A stretch of 64,000 nucleotides of DNA from Shewanella sp. UCD-KL12 (GTDB lineage Bacteria > Pseudomonadota > Gammaproteobacteria > Enterobacterales > Shewanellaceae): NCBI RefSeq assembly GCF_001957125.1, contig NZ_MPHJ01000003.1, positions 62,001 through 126,000 on the forward strand. The letters run 5' to 3'. Position 1 is the first letter of the stretch. Each line of letters begins with the position of its first letter. This document shows, piece after piece, positions 33,323 to 42,908 of the stretch. Under the pieces are notes generated by a model, which ran no database searches, was not told where the DNA came from, and saw nothing but the letters and a program-made list of their open reading frames with translations. The position numbers and the translations under genes were made by a program.

Positions 33323-35206
33323 ATGATAAATGATTATTCAATAACGTTAGCTATGAAGAATCATTTTTCAATGCATGCTAGCCATGTCATATCTCACCTT
33401 AAGATCATTGCTACTTTATTTGCTCTGCTAGTTAGCCATTTTACGCAAGCTGAAGAGGTGAGCCTCTCTCAACTTAATTCTCATCTCACCATGTTGGAAG
33501 CTAAACGCACAATTGACCCAGCGTTAGTCTCTCTTTCTATAAAAGAGTTAGATAAACTCTTAGTGAGTATGGACGACACCCAAAAAGTACGCTTCATGTT
33601 ACTGAAAGCTCACTCATACTCTTTAGCTGGAAGGATTGAGGAAGCTATATCAATTTTATCCTCAAGTGATGAGTTTAATACTGCTGAGATGCAGAAGTAC
33701 GAAACACGAAAGTTGGCACTTTTAGCCAATATATACTCTCACGATAACCAGTTTGAAAAAGCATTTCACACACTACATCTATTGATCCCAAAACTGATTA
33801 CTGTCGATGATATAGAAAGTGAAGTATTCGGATACAGGTTAGCTGTAGAGTTACTACAACAGATAAATCTGTATACAGAAGCATTAAAGTATGCGACGAC
33901 TCTATACGCTAAATTGGATCGCTACACTGAGCTACGACATCGTTGTTTTGTCACTTTTTCATACGCTAAAAGCGTATACGGTGTACACAAAAGCGATCCT
34001 AATTACTGGGGAGAGATCGTTTCCTTACATGAGGGAGCCTATACAGCTTGTGAACTCTCCGGTGAGAAAATGTTTATGTCAGGGGGGCTACGTGAGATCG
34101 CTGATATAGAGATCAAGATGGGTAACCTTGCTAAAGCAAAGCAATTACTCTTGAAATCAATCGATCTATCTCGAGCAATTTTCTATGAGCTTGAAGTGGC
34201 AGAAGCTGAGTTACAGCTTTCGTCAGTAGATATACTTGAACAAGAGCTTACTTCAAGCCAAGTCCGCTTAAGTAAAGCATTGGGCATTGCTGAAACGCTA
34301 AAAGATAAAAAGTTGCTAGCGGATGTATATAAAGCTATATCAGAATTAAATGAGCTAGAAGGTAACAGTGCGGAATCCCTACAAAACCTCAAACTATATC
34401 AGAGCTATTATTCGAAAGTTTTAGGAGAGACTCAAAGCAAGATCGTCGCCTTCGAAACCACCAAATTAGATTACCTTGAGAAAGAGCGCCAAATTCGCTA
34501 TCTAAATCAAGAGCGAGAATTGTACACCACTAAAAGGGAGTTGATTGAGTCCCAACGTAACAATGAGCATATGCTGCTCACCTTAATCATTGGTGGCTCA
34601 ATACTGCTTGCCATCTTTGCACTTGTACTGTTATTTCAGAAGCGAAAATATAAGCGTTTAGCTCAACTCGATACCCTGACCGGGATCTTTAACCGAGGAA
34701 CGGCACAAAATATCGGTGAAAATAGCTTTATCCAGGCTGCGACCAAAGGTGAGTCATTCAGTGTTGTCATGTTTGACTTAGATAACTTTAAAAACATCAA
34801 CGACAACTATGGTCATGGCACAGGCGACTGGGTGTTAAAGAAAGTTGCTGAGGTGATAGACAAACACTGTCGACGGGATGATACCTTTGCACGTTTTGGC
34901 GGTGAAGAGTTTGCGCTATTTTTACCTGATACTAAAAGTGATATTGCAGAGAGTTTTGCCCATGAGTGCTGCGAAATTATTCGACAGATAAATACAAAAT
35001 ACTCAGGGCATAGCTTTAAGGTTACCGCTAGCTTTGGTGTGACCTCAAATACTCAGAGTGACCTGAGTCTAGACCCGCTATTACATAGAGCTGATATTGC
35101 CATGTATTGCTCTAAAAAGCAGGGACGTAATAGGGTGTCAGTATACCATGCTGATATGGAGCAAAGCCGCGCAGGCTATCAAGCTAGCAAGTTTGCATTA
35201 GGCTAA
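33323..35206 (+). CDS. TPR-repeat sensor with GGDEF domain (diguanylate cyclase)
   Basis: The 627-residue protein has an N-terminal signal/anchor (HLKIIATLFALLVSHFTQA|EE). A periplasmic helical-repeat region follows (TPR-like, about 40-400), then a coiled coil and a transmembrane helix (about 418-438, LTLIIGGSILLAIFALVLLF). The cytoplasmic GGDEF domain (about 455-610) has its active site GGEEF at 526-530 and an I-site RRDD five residues upstream. It resembles Shewanella/Vibrio TPR-GGDEF proteins that signal membrane or nutrient status. The ATG at 33323 follows AGGA by 8 bases; an ATG at 33302 is an alternative. It is unlikely to belong to the borosin pathway despite adjacency. Confidence 0.9.
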   Translation: MINDYSITLAMKNHFSMHASHVISHLKIIATLFALLVSHFTQAEEVSLSQLNSHLTMLEAKRTIDPALVSLSIKELDKLLVSMDDTQKVRFMLLKAHSYSLAGRIEEAISILSSSDEFNTAEMQKYETRKLALLANIYSHDNQFEKAFHTLHLLIPKLITVDDIESEVFGYRLAVELLQQINLYTEALKYATTLYAKLDRYTELRHRCFVTFSYAKSVYGVHKSDPNYWGEIVSLHEGAYTACELSGEKMFMSGGLREIADIEIKMGNLAKAKQLLLKSIDLSRAIFYELEVAEAELQLSSVDILEQELTSSQVRLSKALGIAETLKDKKLLADVYKAISELNELEGNSAESLQNLKLYQSYYSKVLGETQSKIVAFETTKLDYLEKERQIRYLNQERELYTTKRELIESQRNNEHMLLTLIIGGSILLAIFALVLLFQKRKYKRLAQLDTLTGIFNRGTAQNIGENSFIQAATKGESFSVVMFDLDNFKNINDNYGHGTGDWVLKKVAEVIDKHCRRDDTFARFGGEEFALFLPDTKSDIAESFAHECCEIIRQINTKYSGHSFKVTASFGVTSNTQSDLSLDPLLHRADIAMYCSKKQGRNRVSVYHADMEQSRAGYQASKFALG

Positions 35207-36166
35207 TTAGGTTAACTTAAGCCCTTTTTAGCCTATTTGACTTAAACCTTGTCGACTCGATCTGAAGTATGGTTAAAACCTAGTCCTGAGTGTGGCGCTT
35301 GTTTCTAAACCTGCGGCTACACGATTCTTCGGTGGTTAACCTGCAGGTGATTTCAGAGCCTCTCAAGTTAGCCCTCTTAAGTTAGTTCTCTTAAGTTAGT
35401 TCTCTGATGCTAGCCTTCTCAAGTGAGCGATAATATCCCTTCCTTGTTATTACCTCCTCGCCCGTAAATCTATCAGCATTTTTATGTTACTGCCTAGCGT
35501 GGCATGCCCATTCTTTACTTGTCATCTGAGTTCAGTCGCTGAAATATTCGTCGATTAGTAAATTTTTTCCTCTTGAACCAATGTTTTTTTGCATGTTGAT
35601 CGACATACAAAAAACAGTTTTGTTAAACCTCTGTTAACAGCTGTTGGTGGTTTGCTAACCTTTACGTCAAGGTAATAGTTAAACGGTCGTTTTAATTCGT
35701 CTTGATTCTACTGTTATATAAATATCTGAAAATACGTATTTTTTTAATATTCCTTTAGGGTAAGTGATAAACAAAGCCGTTATTGACTGGTGAGTAATAC
35801 CTACAAGTCTAATGTAAAGTTTATGTTCCGATGTGGTTTTTTATTACGTAACTGGTTTTAGCTTAAGTGCTGTGGTCAATTTGTCTGACAAGTTAAAAAT
35901 ATAAATGTGTTACTTGTTTGAAGGATTTTGTAATTAACTGTATTTAAATAACTTTATTCTTTGTGGTTGGTGTTGTTTTTGCCATTGTCACTGTTTTTAT
36001 GACCTGCTTTAATCGGACCGCTTGTAATGCTTGGGCATTGCAAACTGAATACTAACTGAGTAGGTTTTGTTCAAAAGCAGACATATTTGATTGCAAGATC
36101 ACAGGTTGCCGGGGTTTAGCTTGGGGTCAGTCTGCAATCTATGTTGAAAATACTGAGGGAAGTAAA
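35207..36166. other. Long intergenic region upstream of aceB
   Basis: 960 bases without a supported gene. It contains a four-copy 14-bp tandem repeat (35360-35415) and a very AT-rich stretch (35560-36000) likely to hold the aceB promoter. A strong ribosome-binding site (GAGGGAAG) ends it. No recognisable regulator site was assigned. Confidence 0.5.
35360..35415. repeat. Four tandem 14-bp units
   Basis: CTCTCAAGTTAGCC, CTCTTAAGTTAGTT, CTCTTAAGTTAGTT and CTCTGATGCTAGCC follow one another without gaps. The two middle units are identical; the outer ones diverge. Non-coding. Confidence 0.9.
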
Positions 36167-37963
36167 ATGACGCATGAAACATGTGAAGCGATAAAGCATC
36201 AGCCAAAATTTAGACGTTTAGATGTGGGGGAGCCGATGCAGGCGCTTTCAGCCACGGCTCTTTCTGCTTCTAACTCAACGTCATTTGCAATTGAAGATAA
36301 TGATATTGCCACAATGGCTGCCGAATCTTCACTATCGCAGAAGCAAGATAGTTTGAATAGCGATAGTGTAAAACCTGCAGGGCTTAAAATTGTCGGTGAC
36401 CATGTTAATGGGCAAGAAGCTATTTTTACTGAAGGCTCACTGAGCTTGTTATCTCTTTTGTGTGATCATTTTTCAGCGGATATTCCTCAGCTATTAAAGT
36501 TACGAGAAGATAAGCAAGCTGAGATTGACTCAGGTGTGTTGCCTGACTTTTTAGCTAACACAAAATCAGTGAGGGAGGGGAGCTGGCAGATCAGAGGTAT
36601 CCCTGATGACTTAACTGATAGGCGAGTGGAGATCACTGGCCCCGTTGACCGTAAGATGATCATCAATGCGTTGAATGCCGACGTAAAAGTATTTATGGCT
36701 GACTTTGAAGATTCGCTTGCACCTAGCTGGAGTAAGCTTGTTCAAGGGCTGATAAATCTACGTGACGCAGTTAGAGGGGACATTGAGTATACCCAGCCTG
36801 AAACAGGTAAAAATTATAAATTAGAAGATGATCCTGCTGTATTAGTTTGTCGAATTAGAGGGCTACATCTGCTTGAAAAGCATGTGGAGTTTGCTAATTC
36901 CAGCATACCGGCAGCTTTATTCGATTTTGCTATGTTTTTCCACAACAACTATCGGCAACTGCTCAGTAAAGGTAGTGGCCCCTATTTTTATATTCCAAAA
37001 CTTGAAAGTCATCTCGAAGCACGTTGGTGGGCAAAGGTATTTGCCTTTGTTGAGGAGCGCTTCTGTTTACAGCCTGGAACAATAAAATGTACCTGCTTAA
37101 TTGAGACGCTTCCGGCCGTATTCGAGATGGAAGAGATCTTGTTTGAGCTTCGTTCAAATATTGTCGCACTTAACTGTGGGCGCTGGGACTATATCTTTAG
37201 TTATATCAAAACCCTCAAAAACCACAGTGAGTTTGCTTTACCACAAAGACAATCTATCACCATGGATAAAGACTTTTTAAGTGCTTATTCACGCTTGTTA
37301 GTGAAGGTTTGCCATAAGCGGGGCGCATTGGCTTTGGGGGGCATGGCAGCATTAATTCCTACAAAAGATGAACACACTAATCAAACAGTATTAGATAAAG
37401 TACGTCGTGATAAAGAGCTAGAAGCTCGAAATGGACATGATGGCACTTGGATAGCGCATCCTGGCTTAGCAAAAACAGCGTTAGCAGTGTTTAACCAATA
37501 TATCGGTGAAGGTTACTGCAATCAGTTGCATATTACTCGAGATGTTGACGGCCCCATACGATCTCAAGAGTTACTAAAAGCATGTGATGGTGAGCGTACT
37601 GAGGTTGGGATGCGGCTGAATATTCGCGTAGCGGTGCAATACATTGAGGCTTGGCTCAGAGGTCATGCTTGTGTGCCAATCTATGGCTTGATGGAAGATA
37701 TGGCTACCGCAGAGATCTGCCGTACTGCCATCTGGCAATGGATTAAACATAAGGAGAAGTTATCTAGCGGTGAGCAAGTAACTAAATCGCTGTTTACTCA
37801 AATGCTCAAGGAGGAGATGAGCAATATTATGTTAGAGGTGGGAGAGTCTACTTTTGCTAATGGCAGGTATGTTGAGGCTGCAGAGCTGTTTACCCAGATA
37901 ACAACAGCAGATGAACTGGTTGATTTTCTCACTCAACCTGGATATGACCTGTTAACAGCTTAA
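36167..37963 (+). CDS. aceB: Malate synthase A with N-terminal extension
   Basis: Condenses glyoxylate and acetyl-CoA to malate in the glyoxylate bypass. The 598-residue protein has FMADFEDSLAPSW (catalytic region), LNCGRWDYIFSYIKTLKNH signature, GGMAALIPTKDE, HDGTWIAHPGLAK and the C-terminal GLMEDMATAEICR with the catalytic aspartate. It is about 65 residues longer than the E. coli enzyme (533). The excess is a polar, serine-rich N-terminal stretch (about 20-70, ALSATALSASNSTSFAIED). The first ATG has the good ribosome-binding site, so the extension looks genuine. No isocitrate lyase gene follows. Confidence 0.95.
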   Translation: MTHETCEAIKHQPKFRRLDVGEPMQALSATALSASNSTSFAIEDNDIATMAAESSLSQKQDSLNSDSVKPAGLKIVGDHVNGQEAIFTEGSLSLLSLLCDHFSADIPQLLKLREDKQAEIDSGVLPDFLANTKSVREGSWQIRGIPDDLTDRRVEITGPVDRKMIINALNADVKVFMADFEDSLAPSWSKLVQGLINLRDAVRGDIEYTQPETGKNYKLEDDPAVLVCRIRGLHLLEKHVEFANSSIPAALFDFAMFFHNNYRQLLSKGSGPYFYIPKLESHLEARWWAKVFAFVEERFCLQPGTIKCTCLIETLPAVFEMEEILFELRSNIVALNCGRWDYIFSYIKTLKNHSEFALPQRQSITMDKDFLSAYSRLLVKVCHKRGALALGGMAALIPTKDEHTNQTVLDKVRRDKELEARNGHDGTWIAHPGLAKTALAVFNQYIGEGYCNQLHITRDVDGPIRSQELLKACDGERTEVGMRLNIRVAVQYIEAWLRGHACVPIYGLMEDMATAEICRTAIWQWIKHKEKLSSGEQVTKSLFTQMLKEEMSNIMLEVGESTFANGRYVEAAELFTQITTADELVDFLTQPGYDLLTA

Positions 37964-38024
37964 GCCTAATAAAGAGACTCATAAGTTAATCTATTTTCAA
38001 TTTGCTGCTTTGCAGCCGTTGTCC

Positions 38025-38059
38025 CCCGTGCAGTATTCCTACGTGCTGCATGGGTTTTT
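38025..38059 (+). terminator. Terminator of aceB
   Basis: CCCGTGCAG pairs with CTGCATGGG (one G-U wobble) followed by TTTTT, 62 bases after the aceB stop. Confidence 0.75.
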
Positions 38060-38137
38060 CTTACTAATACTGCACAGAGTACCAATGAGTGCACCTCGCT
38101 TTACCTAGACATTGCTACGACAATGTTTGCTTGTGTT

Positions 38138-38163
38138 TGCGGCTCAATAGAGCCGCATTTTTT
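38138..38163 (+). terminator. Second terminator downstream of aceB
   Basis: TGCGGCT and AGCCGCA stem around CAATAG followed by seven T. The remainder of the 37964-38439 gap holds nothing else recognisable; an aceA gene is absent. Confidence 0.8.
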
Positions 38164-38439
38164 TATTGAATTTTTAAGTTTGCTTAAGCGTTAAAAACAG
38201 GCATTATTTTATCCCTCAATTCGACCTTAACACCCCTTGTATAGAGGTAACCGCCTACAAATTAGGCTGTTATTAATTATCTCTTTAGATAAACTATCTT
38301 TATTGGTAAAGCTTGTATTAATTATGTTATAAAAATTTATGCCTATACTTTAGATAGTTGCAGTTTAAGACTGCATTAGATGTTATTTAGGGGATAGCTA
38401 TGCTGTCATTTGTCAAAATAAAATCACGTTAAGGCCACA

Positions 38440-39912
38440 ATGCAGACTCAATCTCAGGTTAAATCGAAGGGAGTCGATTACTGGACCAAACGCATCAGCG
38501 ATCAGGAGATGCCGGCATTATGCTCTACTGTTAAAACATTAGAGAAGCTAGCTAAAGATGACGTTTCTTCACTCGGTTTACTGGGGAAGAGCGTGATGCA
38601 CGACAATGCACTGACCTCTCGGATATTAAGAGTGGCAAATAGTGCAACTTATAGTAAAGGCCAAAGCCAAGTGACGACAGTCAGTCGTGCCACTGTGGTC
38701 CTTGGTTTCGATACCATACGTAATATCTGTATAACCGCTAAATTGCTCAGCAGTCTGCTTGAATCTGAAGGTTTATCAGAGCCTGTGTATCAGCGGCTTA
38801 TTAAATTAATGGCCCGTGCATTTCAAGCCGCTATGCTCGCAAAAATGATGCTAAGAGATCATGATGAGGAGTTGCAAGAGGAGGTGTTTATAGCATCGCT
38901 TCTGTATCACCTCGGTGAGAGTGCTTTTTGGAGTATTGGCAGTGAAGAAGCCATCGCGTTAGATGCTTCAATGGAAAGCTGTACAGATAGTAAAGAGGAG
39001 AAAGCCGTTATTCGAGAGATGTTAGGTACCTCCTTTAATAAACTCTCGTTGGGTATTGCTCGAAGCTGGGGATTGGGCGATGTGCTGCTTAAGTCATTGA
39101 GCAATCCTGATACCCGCACGCCTGAGATCCGTAGTATCTTTTTAGCTAATGAGATAAGCGAAATACTAGCAAGAGAAAATCCTGCACCTGAAGAGTTACA
39201 ACATAGGCTCAAGCAAGCCGCCAATATGCTAGATATTGAAGTCGATGAACTAAAGGGGCGTATGGTTCGCTGCAGTAATGCAACTAAGAAGCTTGCTGAA
39301 GCCTACGGTGCAAAGGTGTTGGTCGATTATTTACCCGACCCCAAGCACCTGAGAAAAGATCTTGAAGCAGAGATCAATGCACCTATCGTGCGAATGCCTG
39401 ATATGACGATACAGCTTAAAAAGCTCAGAGAGCTGACTCATTGTGCTGTAAGCAAGGCCGACTTTAATCAGGTGATCACCATTTGTCTGGAAGGGGTATT
39501 GCAGGGCGTTGGAGTAGATCGTTGCGGGGTTTTACTTCTATCACCTAATCGCAAACGCTTGCAGCCAAGGATTGCACTTGGCGAAGGTGCTGAGAAGATG
39601 AAAAGTGAGTTTATTATCACCTTAGAGCAACCTCAATGTCTTTTCTGTGATTGTATAGAGCTAAAACAGCCAATGTTTGTTGATGATCCTGTTTCTCCTA
39701 AGTGGCGTCTTTATATGGATGACGAGCTTAAAAATAAAACATCAGCAACAGGTTTTATGATAGCGCCTTTAATAATTGATCAGAAAGTGATTGGCATGTT
39801 TTACGCCGATAGAGATAGTTCTCAGAGAAAATTCAATCAGGGTGAGTTTGATAATTTTACTCATTTTACAGAGTTAGCCAATGTATGCTTGGGCGCGGCA
39901 ATGGGGCATTAA
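38440..39912 (+). CDS. HDOD-GAF domain protein
   Basis: The 490-residue cytoplasmic signalling protein has an N-terminal HDOD domain (about 20-230; MPALCSTVKTLEKLAKDD, RILRVANSATYSKGQ, TVSRATVVLGFDTIRNI), which lacks the full catalytic HD set as HDOD proteins do. A C-terminal GAF domain follows (about 330-485; VDRCGVLLLSPNRKRLQPRI, GMFYADRDSSQRKFNQGEFD). Such proteins link nucleotide or stress signals to motility or c-di-GMP networks; the specific role is unknown. AAGG precedes the ATG. Confidence 0.9.
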   Translation: MQTQSQVKSKGVDYWTKRISDQEMPALCSTVKTLEKLAKDDVSSLGLLGKSVMHDNALTSRILRVANSATYSKGQSQVTTVSRATVVLGFDTIRNICITAKLLSSLLESEGLSEPVYQRLIKLMARAFQAAMLAKMMLRDHDEELQEEVFIASLLYHLGESAFWSIGSEEAIALDASMESCTDSKEEKAVIREMLGTSFNKLSLGIARSWGLGDVLLKSLSNPDTRTPEIRSIFLANEISEILARENPAPEELQHRLKQAANMLDIEVDELKGRMVRCSNATKKLAEAYGAKVLVDYLPDPKHLRKDLEAEINAPIVRMPDMTIQLKKLRELTHCAVSKADFNQVITICLEGVLQGVGVDRCGVLLLSPNRKRLQPRIALGEGAEKMKSEFIITLEQPQCLFCDCIELKQPMFVDDPVSPKWRLYMDDELKNKTSATGFMIAPLIIDQKVIGMFYADRDSSQRKFNQGEFDNFTHFTELANVCLGAAMGH

Positions 39913-39924
39913 GAGAATTTTTTG

Positions 39925-39953
39925 AGGTATGAGCCTTTATCAAGCTCATACCT
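39925..39953. terminator. Hairpin between convergent genes
   Basis: AGGTATGAGC and GCTCATACCT form a 10-bp stem with a 9-base loop, between the HDOD-GAF gene and the NTF2-like gene. There is no T-run on the plus strand. The GCTCATACC arm recurs at about 39984, permitting alternative folding. Confidence 0.45.
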
Positions 39954-39997
39954 TATTCCTTTAAGAATGCAAACCCTTAAGAGCTCATACCTTAGGC

Positions 39998-40558
39998 TTA
40001 CATTTTTGATTTTATGCGTGTGGTTATCTCTTTTGCAATCTCATTCGGAATGGGAAAGCTAAGGTGATATTGCGCGACTTTCCAACCTTTATCAGTCTTG
40101 ATTAAGGTTCCTGTGCCTCGGCTTAGTCCGTATGAAGCACTGTCTAATAGCTCGTCAAACATCAGCACTTGATCTTTGTGCTGTGTATAAGCGGATATTA
40201 AAGTTCGCGACTTAGGTTCGTATGTCCAACCGTCGGTCGGCCGGGCATACCCTTCAAACTCAGTCATGCCCCAATGTTCTGTCGCATCAGTACCGATAAA
40301 AACAGCATCTGGCAGATATAAGCTAAAATATACCTCCCAATCTGCTAAGCTGGCAGCTCGGTGCAGTTGGTCTAAGACGGCATTAGCTTCTGGGTAAGCA
40401 ATGACTGAGGTATTAGTCATTGGATTAACTTGCGTTTCATTGGTTTCATTGGTTTCGTTGGCATAAGCGTACGAGGTAGTAAAGGCAAGAGACGTGATTA
40501 TAGCCAGTGGTATGTTCCACCTGTTTTTTGCCGCTTTATAAGAAAAACTTTTCGCCAT
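39998..40558 (-). CDS. Secreted NTF2/SnoaL-like protein
   Basis: The 186-residue protein has a signal peptide (IPLAIITSLAFTTSYAYA|NE), a short ETNETNET repeat and a SnoaL/DUF4440-like alpha+beta cone (AVLDQLHRAASLADWEVYFSLYLPDAVFIGTDATEHW, MTEFEGYA, GWKVAQYHLSFPIPNE). Shewanella and related marine bacteria carry secreted members of unknown role. GAGG lies 6 bases before the ATG. Confidence 0.82.
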   Translation of the reverse strand: MAKSFSYKAAKNRWNIPLAIITSLAFTTSYAYANETNETNETQVNPMTNTSVIAYPEANAVLDQLHRAASLADWEVYFSLYLPDAVFIGTDATEHWGMTEFEGYARPTDGWTYEPKSRTLISAYTQHKDQVLMFDELLDSASYGLSRGTGTLIKTDKGWKVAQYHLSFPIPNEIAKEITTRIKSKM

Positions 40559-40687
40559 TGTTTACCTCATGATTTCTCAGAATTAGTGTTATTTTTAGAG
40601 TTAGTCGTATCATACATACAAACAGCATTAATTGTTCTAACACAAGGTCATCAAACCGTCCCTTCTAGATAGGATTAGCATTTATAG

Positions 40688-41512
40688 TTAGTGCCAATTA
40701 ACAGGATCGAGTTTAAAAAATTGGCTGAGCTCTTTATAAAGTGCTCTGTGATATTGATAGACCTCTTTGGGTCGTTCAAAAAATACCTCTGTGACCACGG
40801 CGAAAAATTCAGCAGGATTAGTTGCACCATAATAACTAAAGAGTGTGGGGGTATTGTACTTAGCGTGTTGTTGGAGTGCTGCAAACTCCTCACTCAGCAC
40901 TTTCGACCAATGTGAGTAATCACTGACATTATCTAGGATCGGCGCACCATTAGCATTACCATCTTCTTGATCGAGCTGGTGAGCAAACTCGTGAATAACG
41001 ACGTTACTGCCGTCGATAGGGTTTGCAGCATCTGCTTGTGCGGTTTGCCAAGAGAGGATAACTTTGCCATTTTGCCAAGACTCACCAGAGAGAATACGTT
41101 GACGTTCGCTGATCACACCGCCGCTTTTGTGCTCTTGGTTATTGACGAAAAAGACTGAGGGGTAGACCAATATCTGTTTAAGGTTAGGGTAAAAATCTGT
41201 AGAGCGATTAAGCAGAAGTAAGCAGGCTTGCGCTGCAATTGTGATACGGATTTCATCATCTATTTTGATGCCATCACAGCCGACAAACTCCTTTTCAGCG
41301 ATAAAAATCTGAATATGTTTTTTTAGCTGTAACTGTAGATCGGCTGGGAGTAAACGAAAGTATGGCATGCGTTTTTTTAAAATGGCACGCCATGCTTTGG
41401 GAAAGGCTTGCTGCTTAATTTGCTGACGGCGACGCTCACTGCGCCAACGGCTGGAGGCAATCCAAGTTATGCTTGCTATTGCGATGATGCTGACTAATAA
41501 AATACCGATCAT
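40688..41512 (-). CDS. mtfA: MtfA family zinc metallopeptidase
   Basis: The 274-residue protein has the zinc motif HEFAHQLD and the MtfA surrounds (ILSGESWQNGKVILSW, GSNVVIHEFAHQLDQEDG, YGATNPAEFFAVVTEVFFERP with the third zinc ligand glutamate in PAEFFAV). E. coli MtfA binds and inactivates the glucose repressor Mlc and is an aminopeptidase. Here an N-terminal transmembrane segment (MIGILLVSIIAIASITWIAS) would anchor it. AAGGG precedes the ATG. Confidence 0.92.
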   Translation of the reverse strand: MIGILLVSIIAIASITWIASSRWRSERRRQQIKQQAFPKAWRAILKKRMPYFRLLPADLQLQLKKHIQIFIAEKEFVGCDGIKIDDEIRITIAAQACLLLLNRSTDFYPNLKQILVYPSVFFVNNQEHKSGGVISERQRILSGESWQNGKVILSWQTAQADAANPIDGSNVVIHEFAHQLDQEDGNANGAPILDNVSDYSHWSKVLSEEFAALQQHAKYNTPTLFSYYGATNPAEFFAVVTEVFFERPKEVYQYHRALYKELSQFFKLDPVNWH

Positions 41513-41752
41513 AAAATACCCTTTATCAATTCCTAATATATTACATAGGGGTTGATTGGCATAATTTCAATCTAATAAAAGTATCTGCCTTATATTGGGT
41601 GTACTGAACAAAAAATGCTGACAGCCCGGAAAGTACTCTTTGGGAAAAGTAAGCTGTCAGCTAAGGTTGGGAGAAACGGTTTGTAGCGCTTTGGTTGTTT
41701 AATATCATTACTAGCGATTAAAGGGTTAGCAATTTGCCTCAATATTCATTGC

Positions 41753-42205
41753 TTAGTCGACGATAATCGACGCTTCCTTTTGCTTTCTTTCGTCTTCATC
41801 AAGGGAGTAATGATGTTCGATCAGAAAACGAATTAACTTGGACTTCGCAATATCACATCCACTGGCTATTTCGGCCAGGTGAGAAATAGCAGACTCACTT
41901 AAGGTAAATGTTGCCTTTCTGAATGGCTCATCGCCTTTACTTATTTTGAGTACAGCCTTTTCCTGAATCGCTTGTCTAACATTCGTTTGACTATGCTTGT
42001 CACTACCTTGTTTGGTCACTCTGTGGGGTAACTGAATAACATCAGCCATGATATCGTCATTATGGCTTTGGCCAGCAGCATACATACTTGCATCATCAAT
42101 AAAGTCTTCAATTAAACTTTCAAGAGACATCTGCATCGGTCTCTGCTTATTGATGGCTGCGGTATTAGACCGCGTAGAGTTTTTCTTGAGATCGGCCAGA
42201 CCCAT
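41753..42205 (-). CDS. Ribbon-helix-helix-like partner of ParA
   Basis: The 150-residue protein has a charged, probably disordered N-terminal half (MGLADLKKNSTRSN, MQMSLESLIEDFIDDA) and a C-terminal ribbon-helix-helix-like segment (FRKATFTLSESAISHLAEIA, then KSKLIRFLIEHHYSL). The N-terminus could contact ParA as in ParG/ParB-like partners. The ATG at 42205 is used (GAGAGGTG just upstream); a GTG at 42211 is an alternative. It overlaps the parA-like gene, so the two are co-translated. Confidence 0.7.
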   Translation of the reverse strand: MGLADLKKNSTRSNTAAINKQRPMQMSLESLIEDFIDDASMYAAGQSHNDDIMADVIQLPHRVTKQGSDKHSQTNVRQAIQEKAVLKISKGDEPFRKATFTLSESAISHLAEIASGCDIAKSKLIRFLIEHHYSLDEDERKQKEASIIVD

Positions 42206-42908
42206 AGTCACCTCTCATTTTATTCATCTGTGTAGTTGCTATACGGTTTCTGATCTCTGTTGCACCTTTAGCTTGCAACATCTCACAGGCTATCCCGCGC
42301 ATTTCAGCAGCCGCTTTGCCTTTTGGCTCAATCTCAATGACTGAAAGGCCCGACTCCTCACTGTCATCATAGATATTCCTGCTATATGTGATAGCGTCGA
42401 GTACATTGATGTCGTAAGTGCGGCAAACATCTTTTGCTTCAAAGATACGATTGGATTGGTTAGGTAGACTAGGGCATTGGGTTATCACGAACGATGCGCG
42501 CATTTTAGGGTTAATCATCATACAAGTCGCGACGATATCGTCCATATGACTTACCGTTTTTAGATCGCGTCTCTTTGGTCTAAGTGGCATCAGCACATGA
42601 GAAGCGACAGACATAGTTGCACGCAAGGCTAGGTTATCCTGACCGCCGCAATCAACAATGACAAAGTCATAATGTTGTTCGAGACTCAGTAGGTCATTGC
42701 GAATTTTTCCGTAGAGTTGAACACAATTGATGCTAGGCAGTTCAGGGTTATTATTTCTGGCTTGTATCCAGTCAGACGTGGTTCGTTGTGGATCGCAGTC
42801 AACCATAATGATAGATGCGCCACACTCGGCAGTTAAGAATACGGCGATATTTTGTGCTAAACAGCTTTTACCGCTGCCACCTTTTTCGCCGCCGACTAGT
42901 ATGATCAT
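42165..42908 (-). CDS. ParA-family ATPase
   Basis: The 247-residue protein has the deviant Walker A KGGSGKS (GGEKGGSGKSCLAQNIAVFL), Walker A' DCDPQRTTSDW and the DCGGQDNLALR switch region. It is a ParA/MinD-type positioning ATPase. The ATG at 42908 follows AAGGGG by about 9 bases and begins at the Walker A strand; upstream starts would add a leader without homology. With the downstream ribbon-helix-helix gene it forms a two-gene unit like plasmid partition pairs, but sits on chromosome-like sequence with no rep gene. Confidence 0.9.
   Translation of the reverse strand: MIILVGGEKGGSGKSCLAQNIAVFLTAECGASIIMVDCDPQRTTSDWIQARNNNPELPSINCVQLYGKIRNDLLSLEQHYDFVIVDCGGQDNLALRATMSVASHVLMPLRPKRRDLKTVSHMDDIVATCMMINPKMRASFVITQCPSLPNQSNRIFEAKDVCRTYDINVLDAITYSRNIYDDSEESGLSVIEIEPKGKAAAEMRGIACEMLQAKGATEIRNRIATTQMNKMRGDYGSGRSQEKLYAV

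Noticed and set aside
33323..35206. TPR-GGDEF gene as part of the borosin pathway
   Set aside because: Different gene class, a gap of about 240 bases, and no known link of GGDEF enzymes to borosins. Treated as independent.
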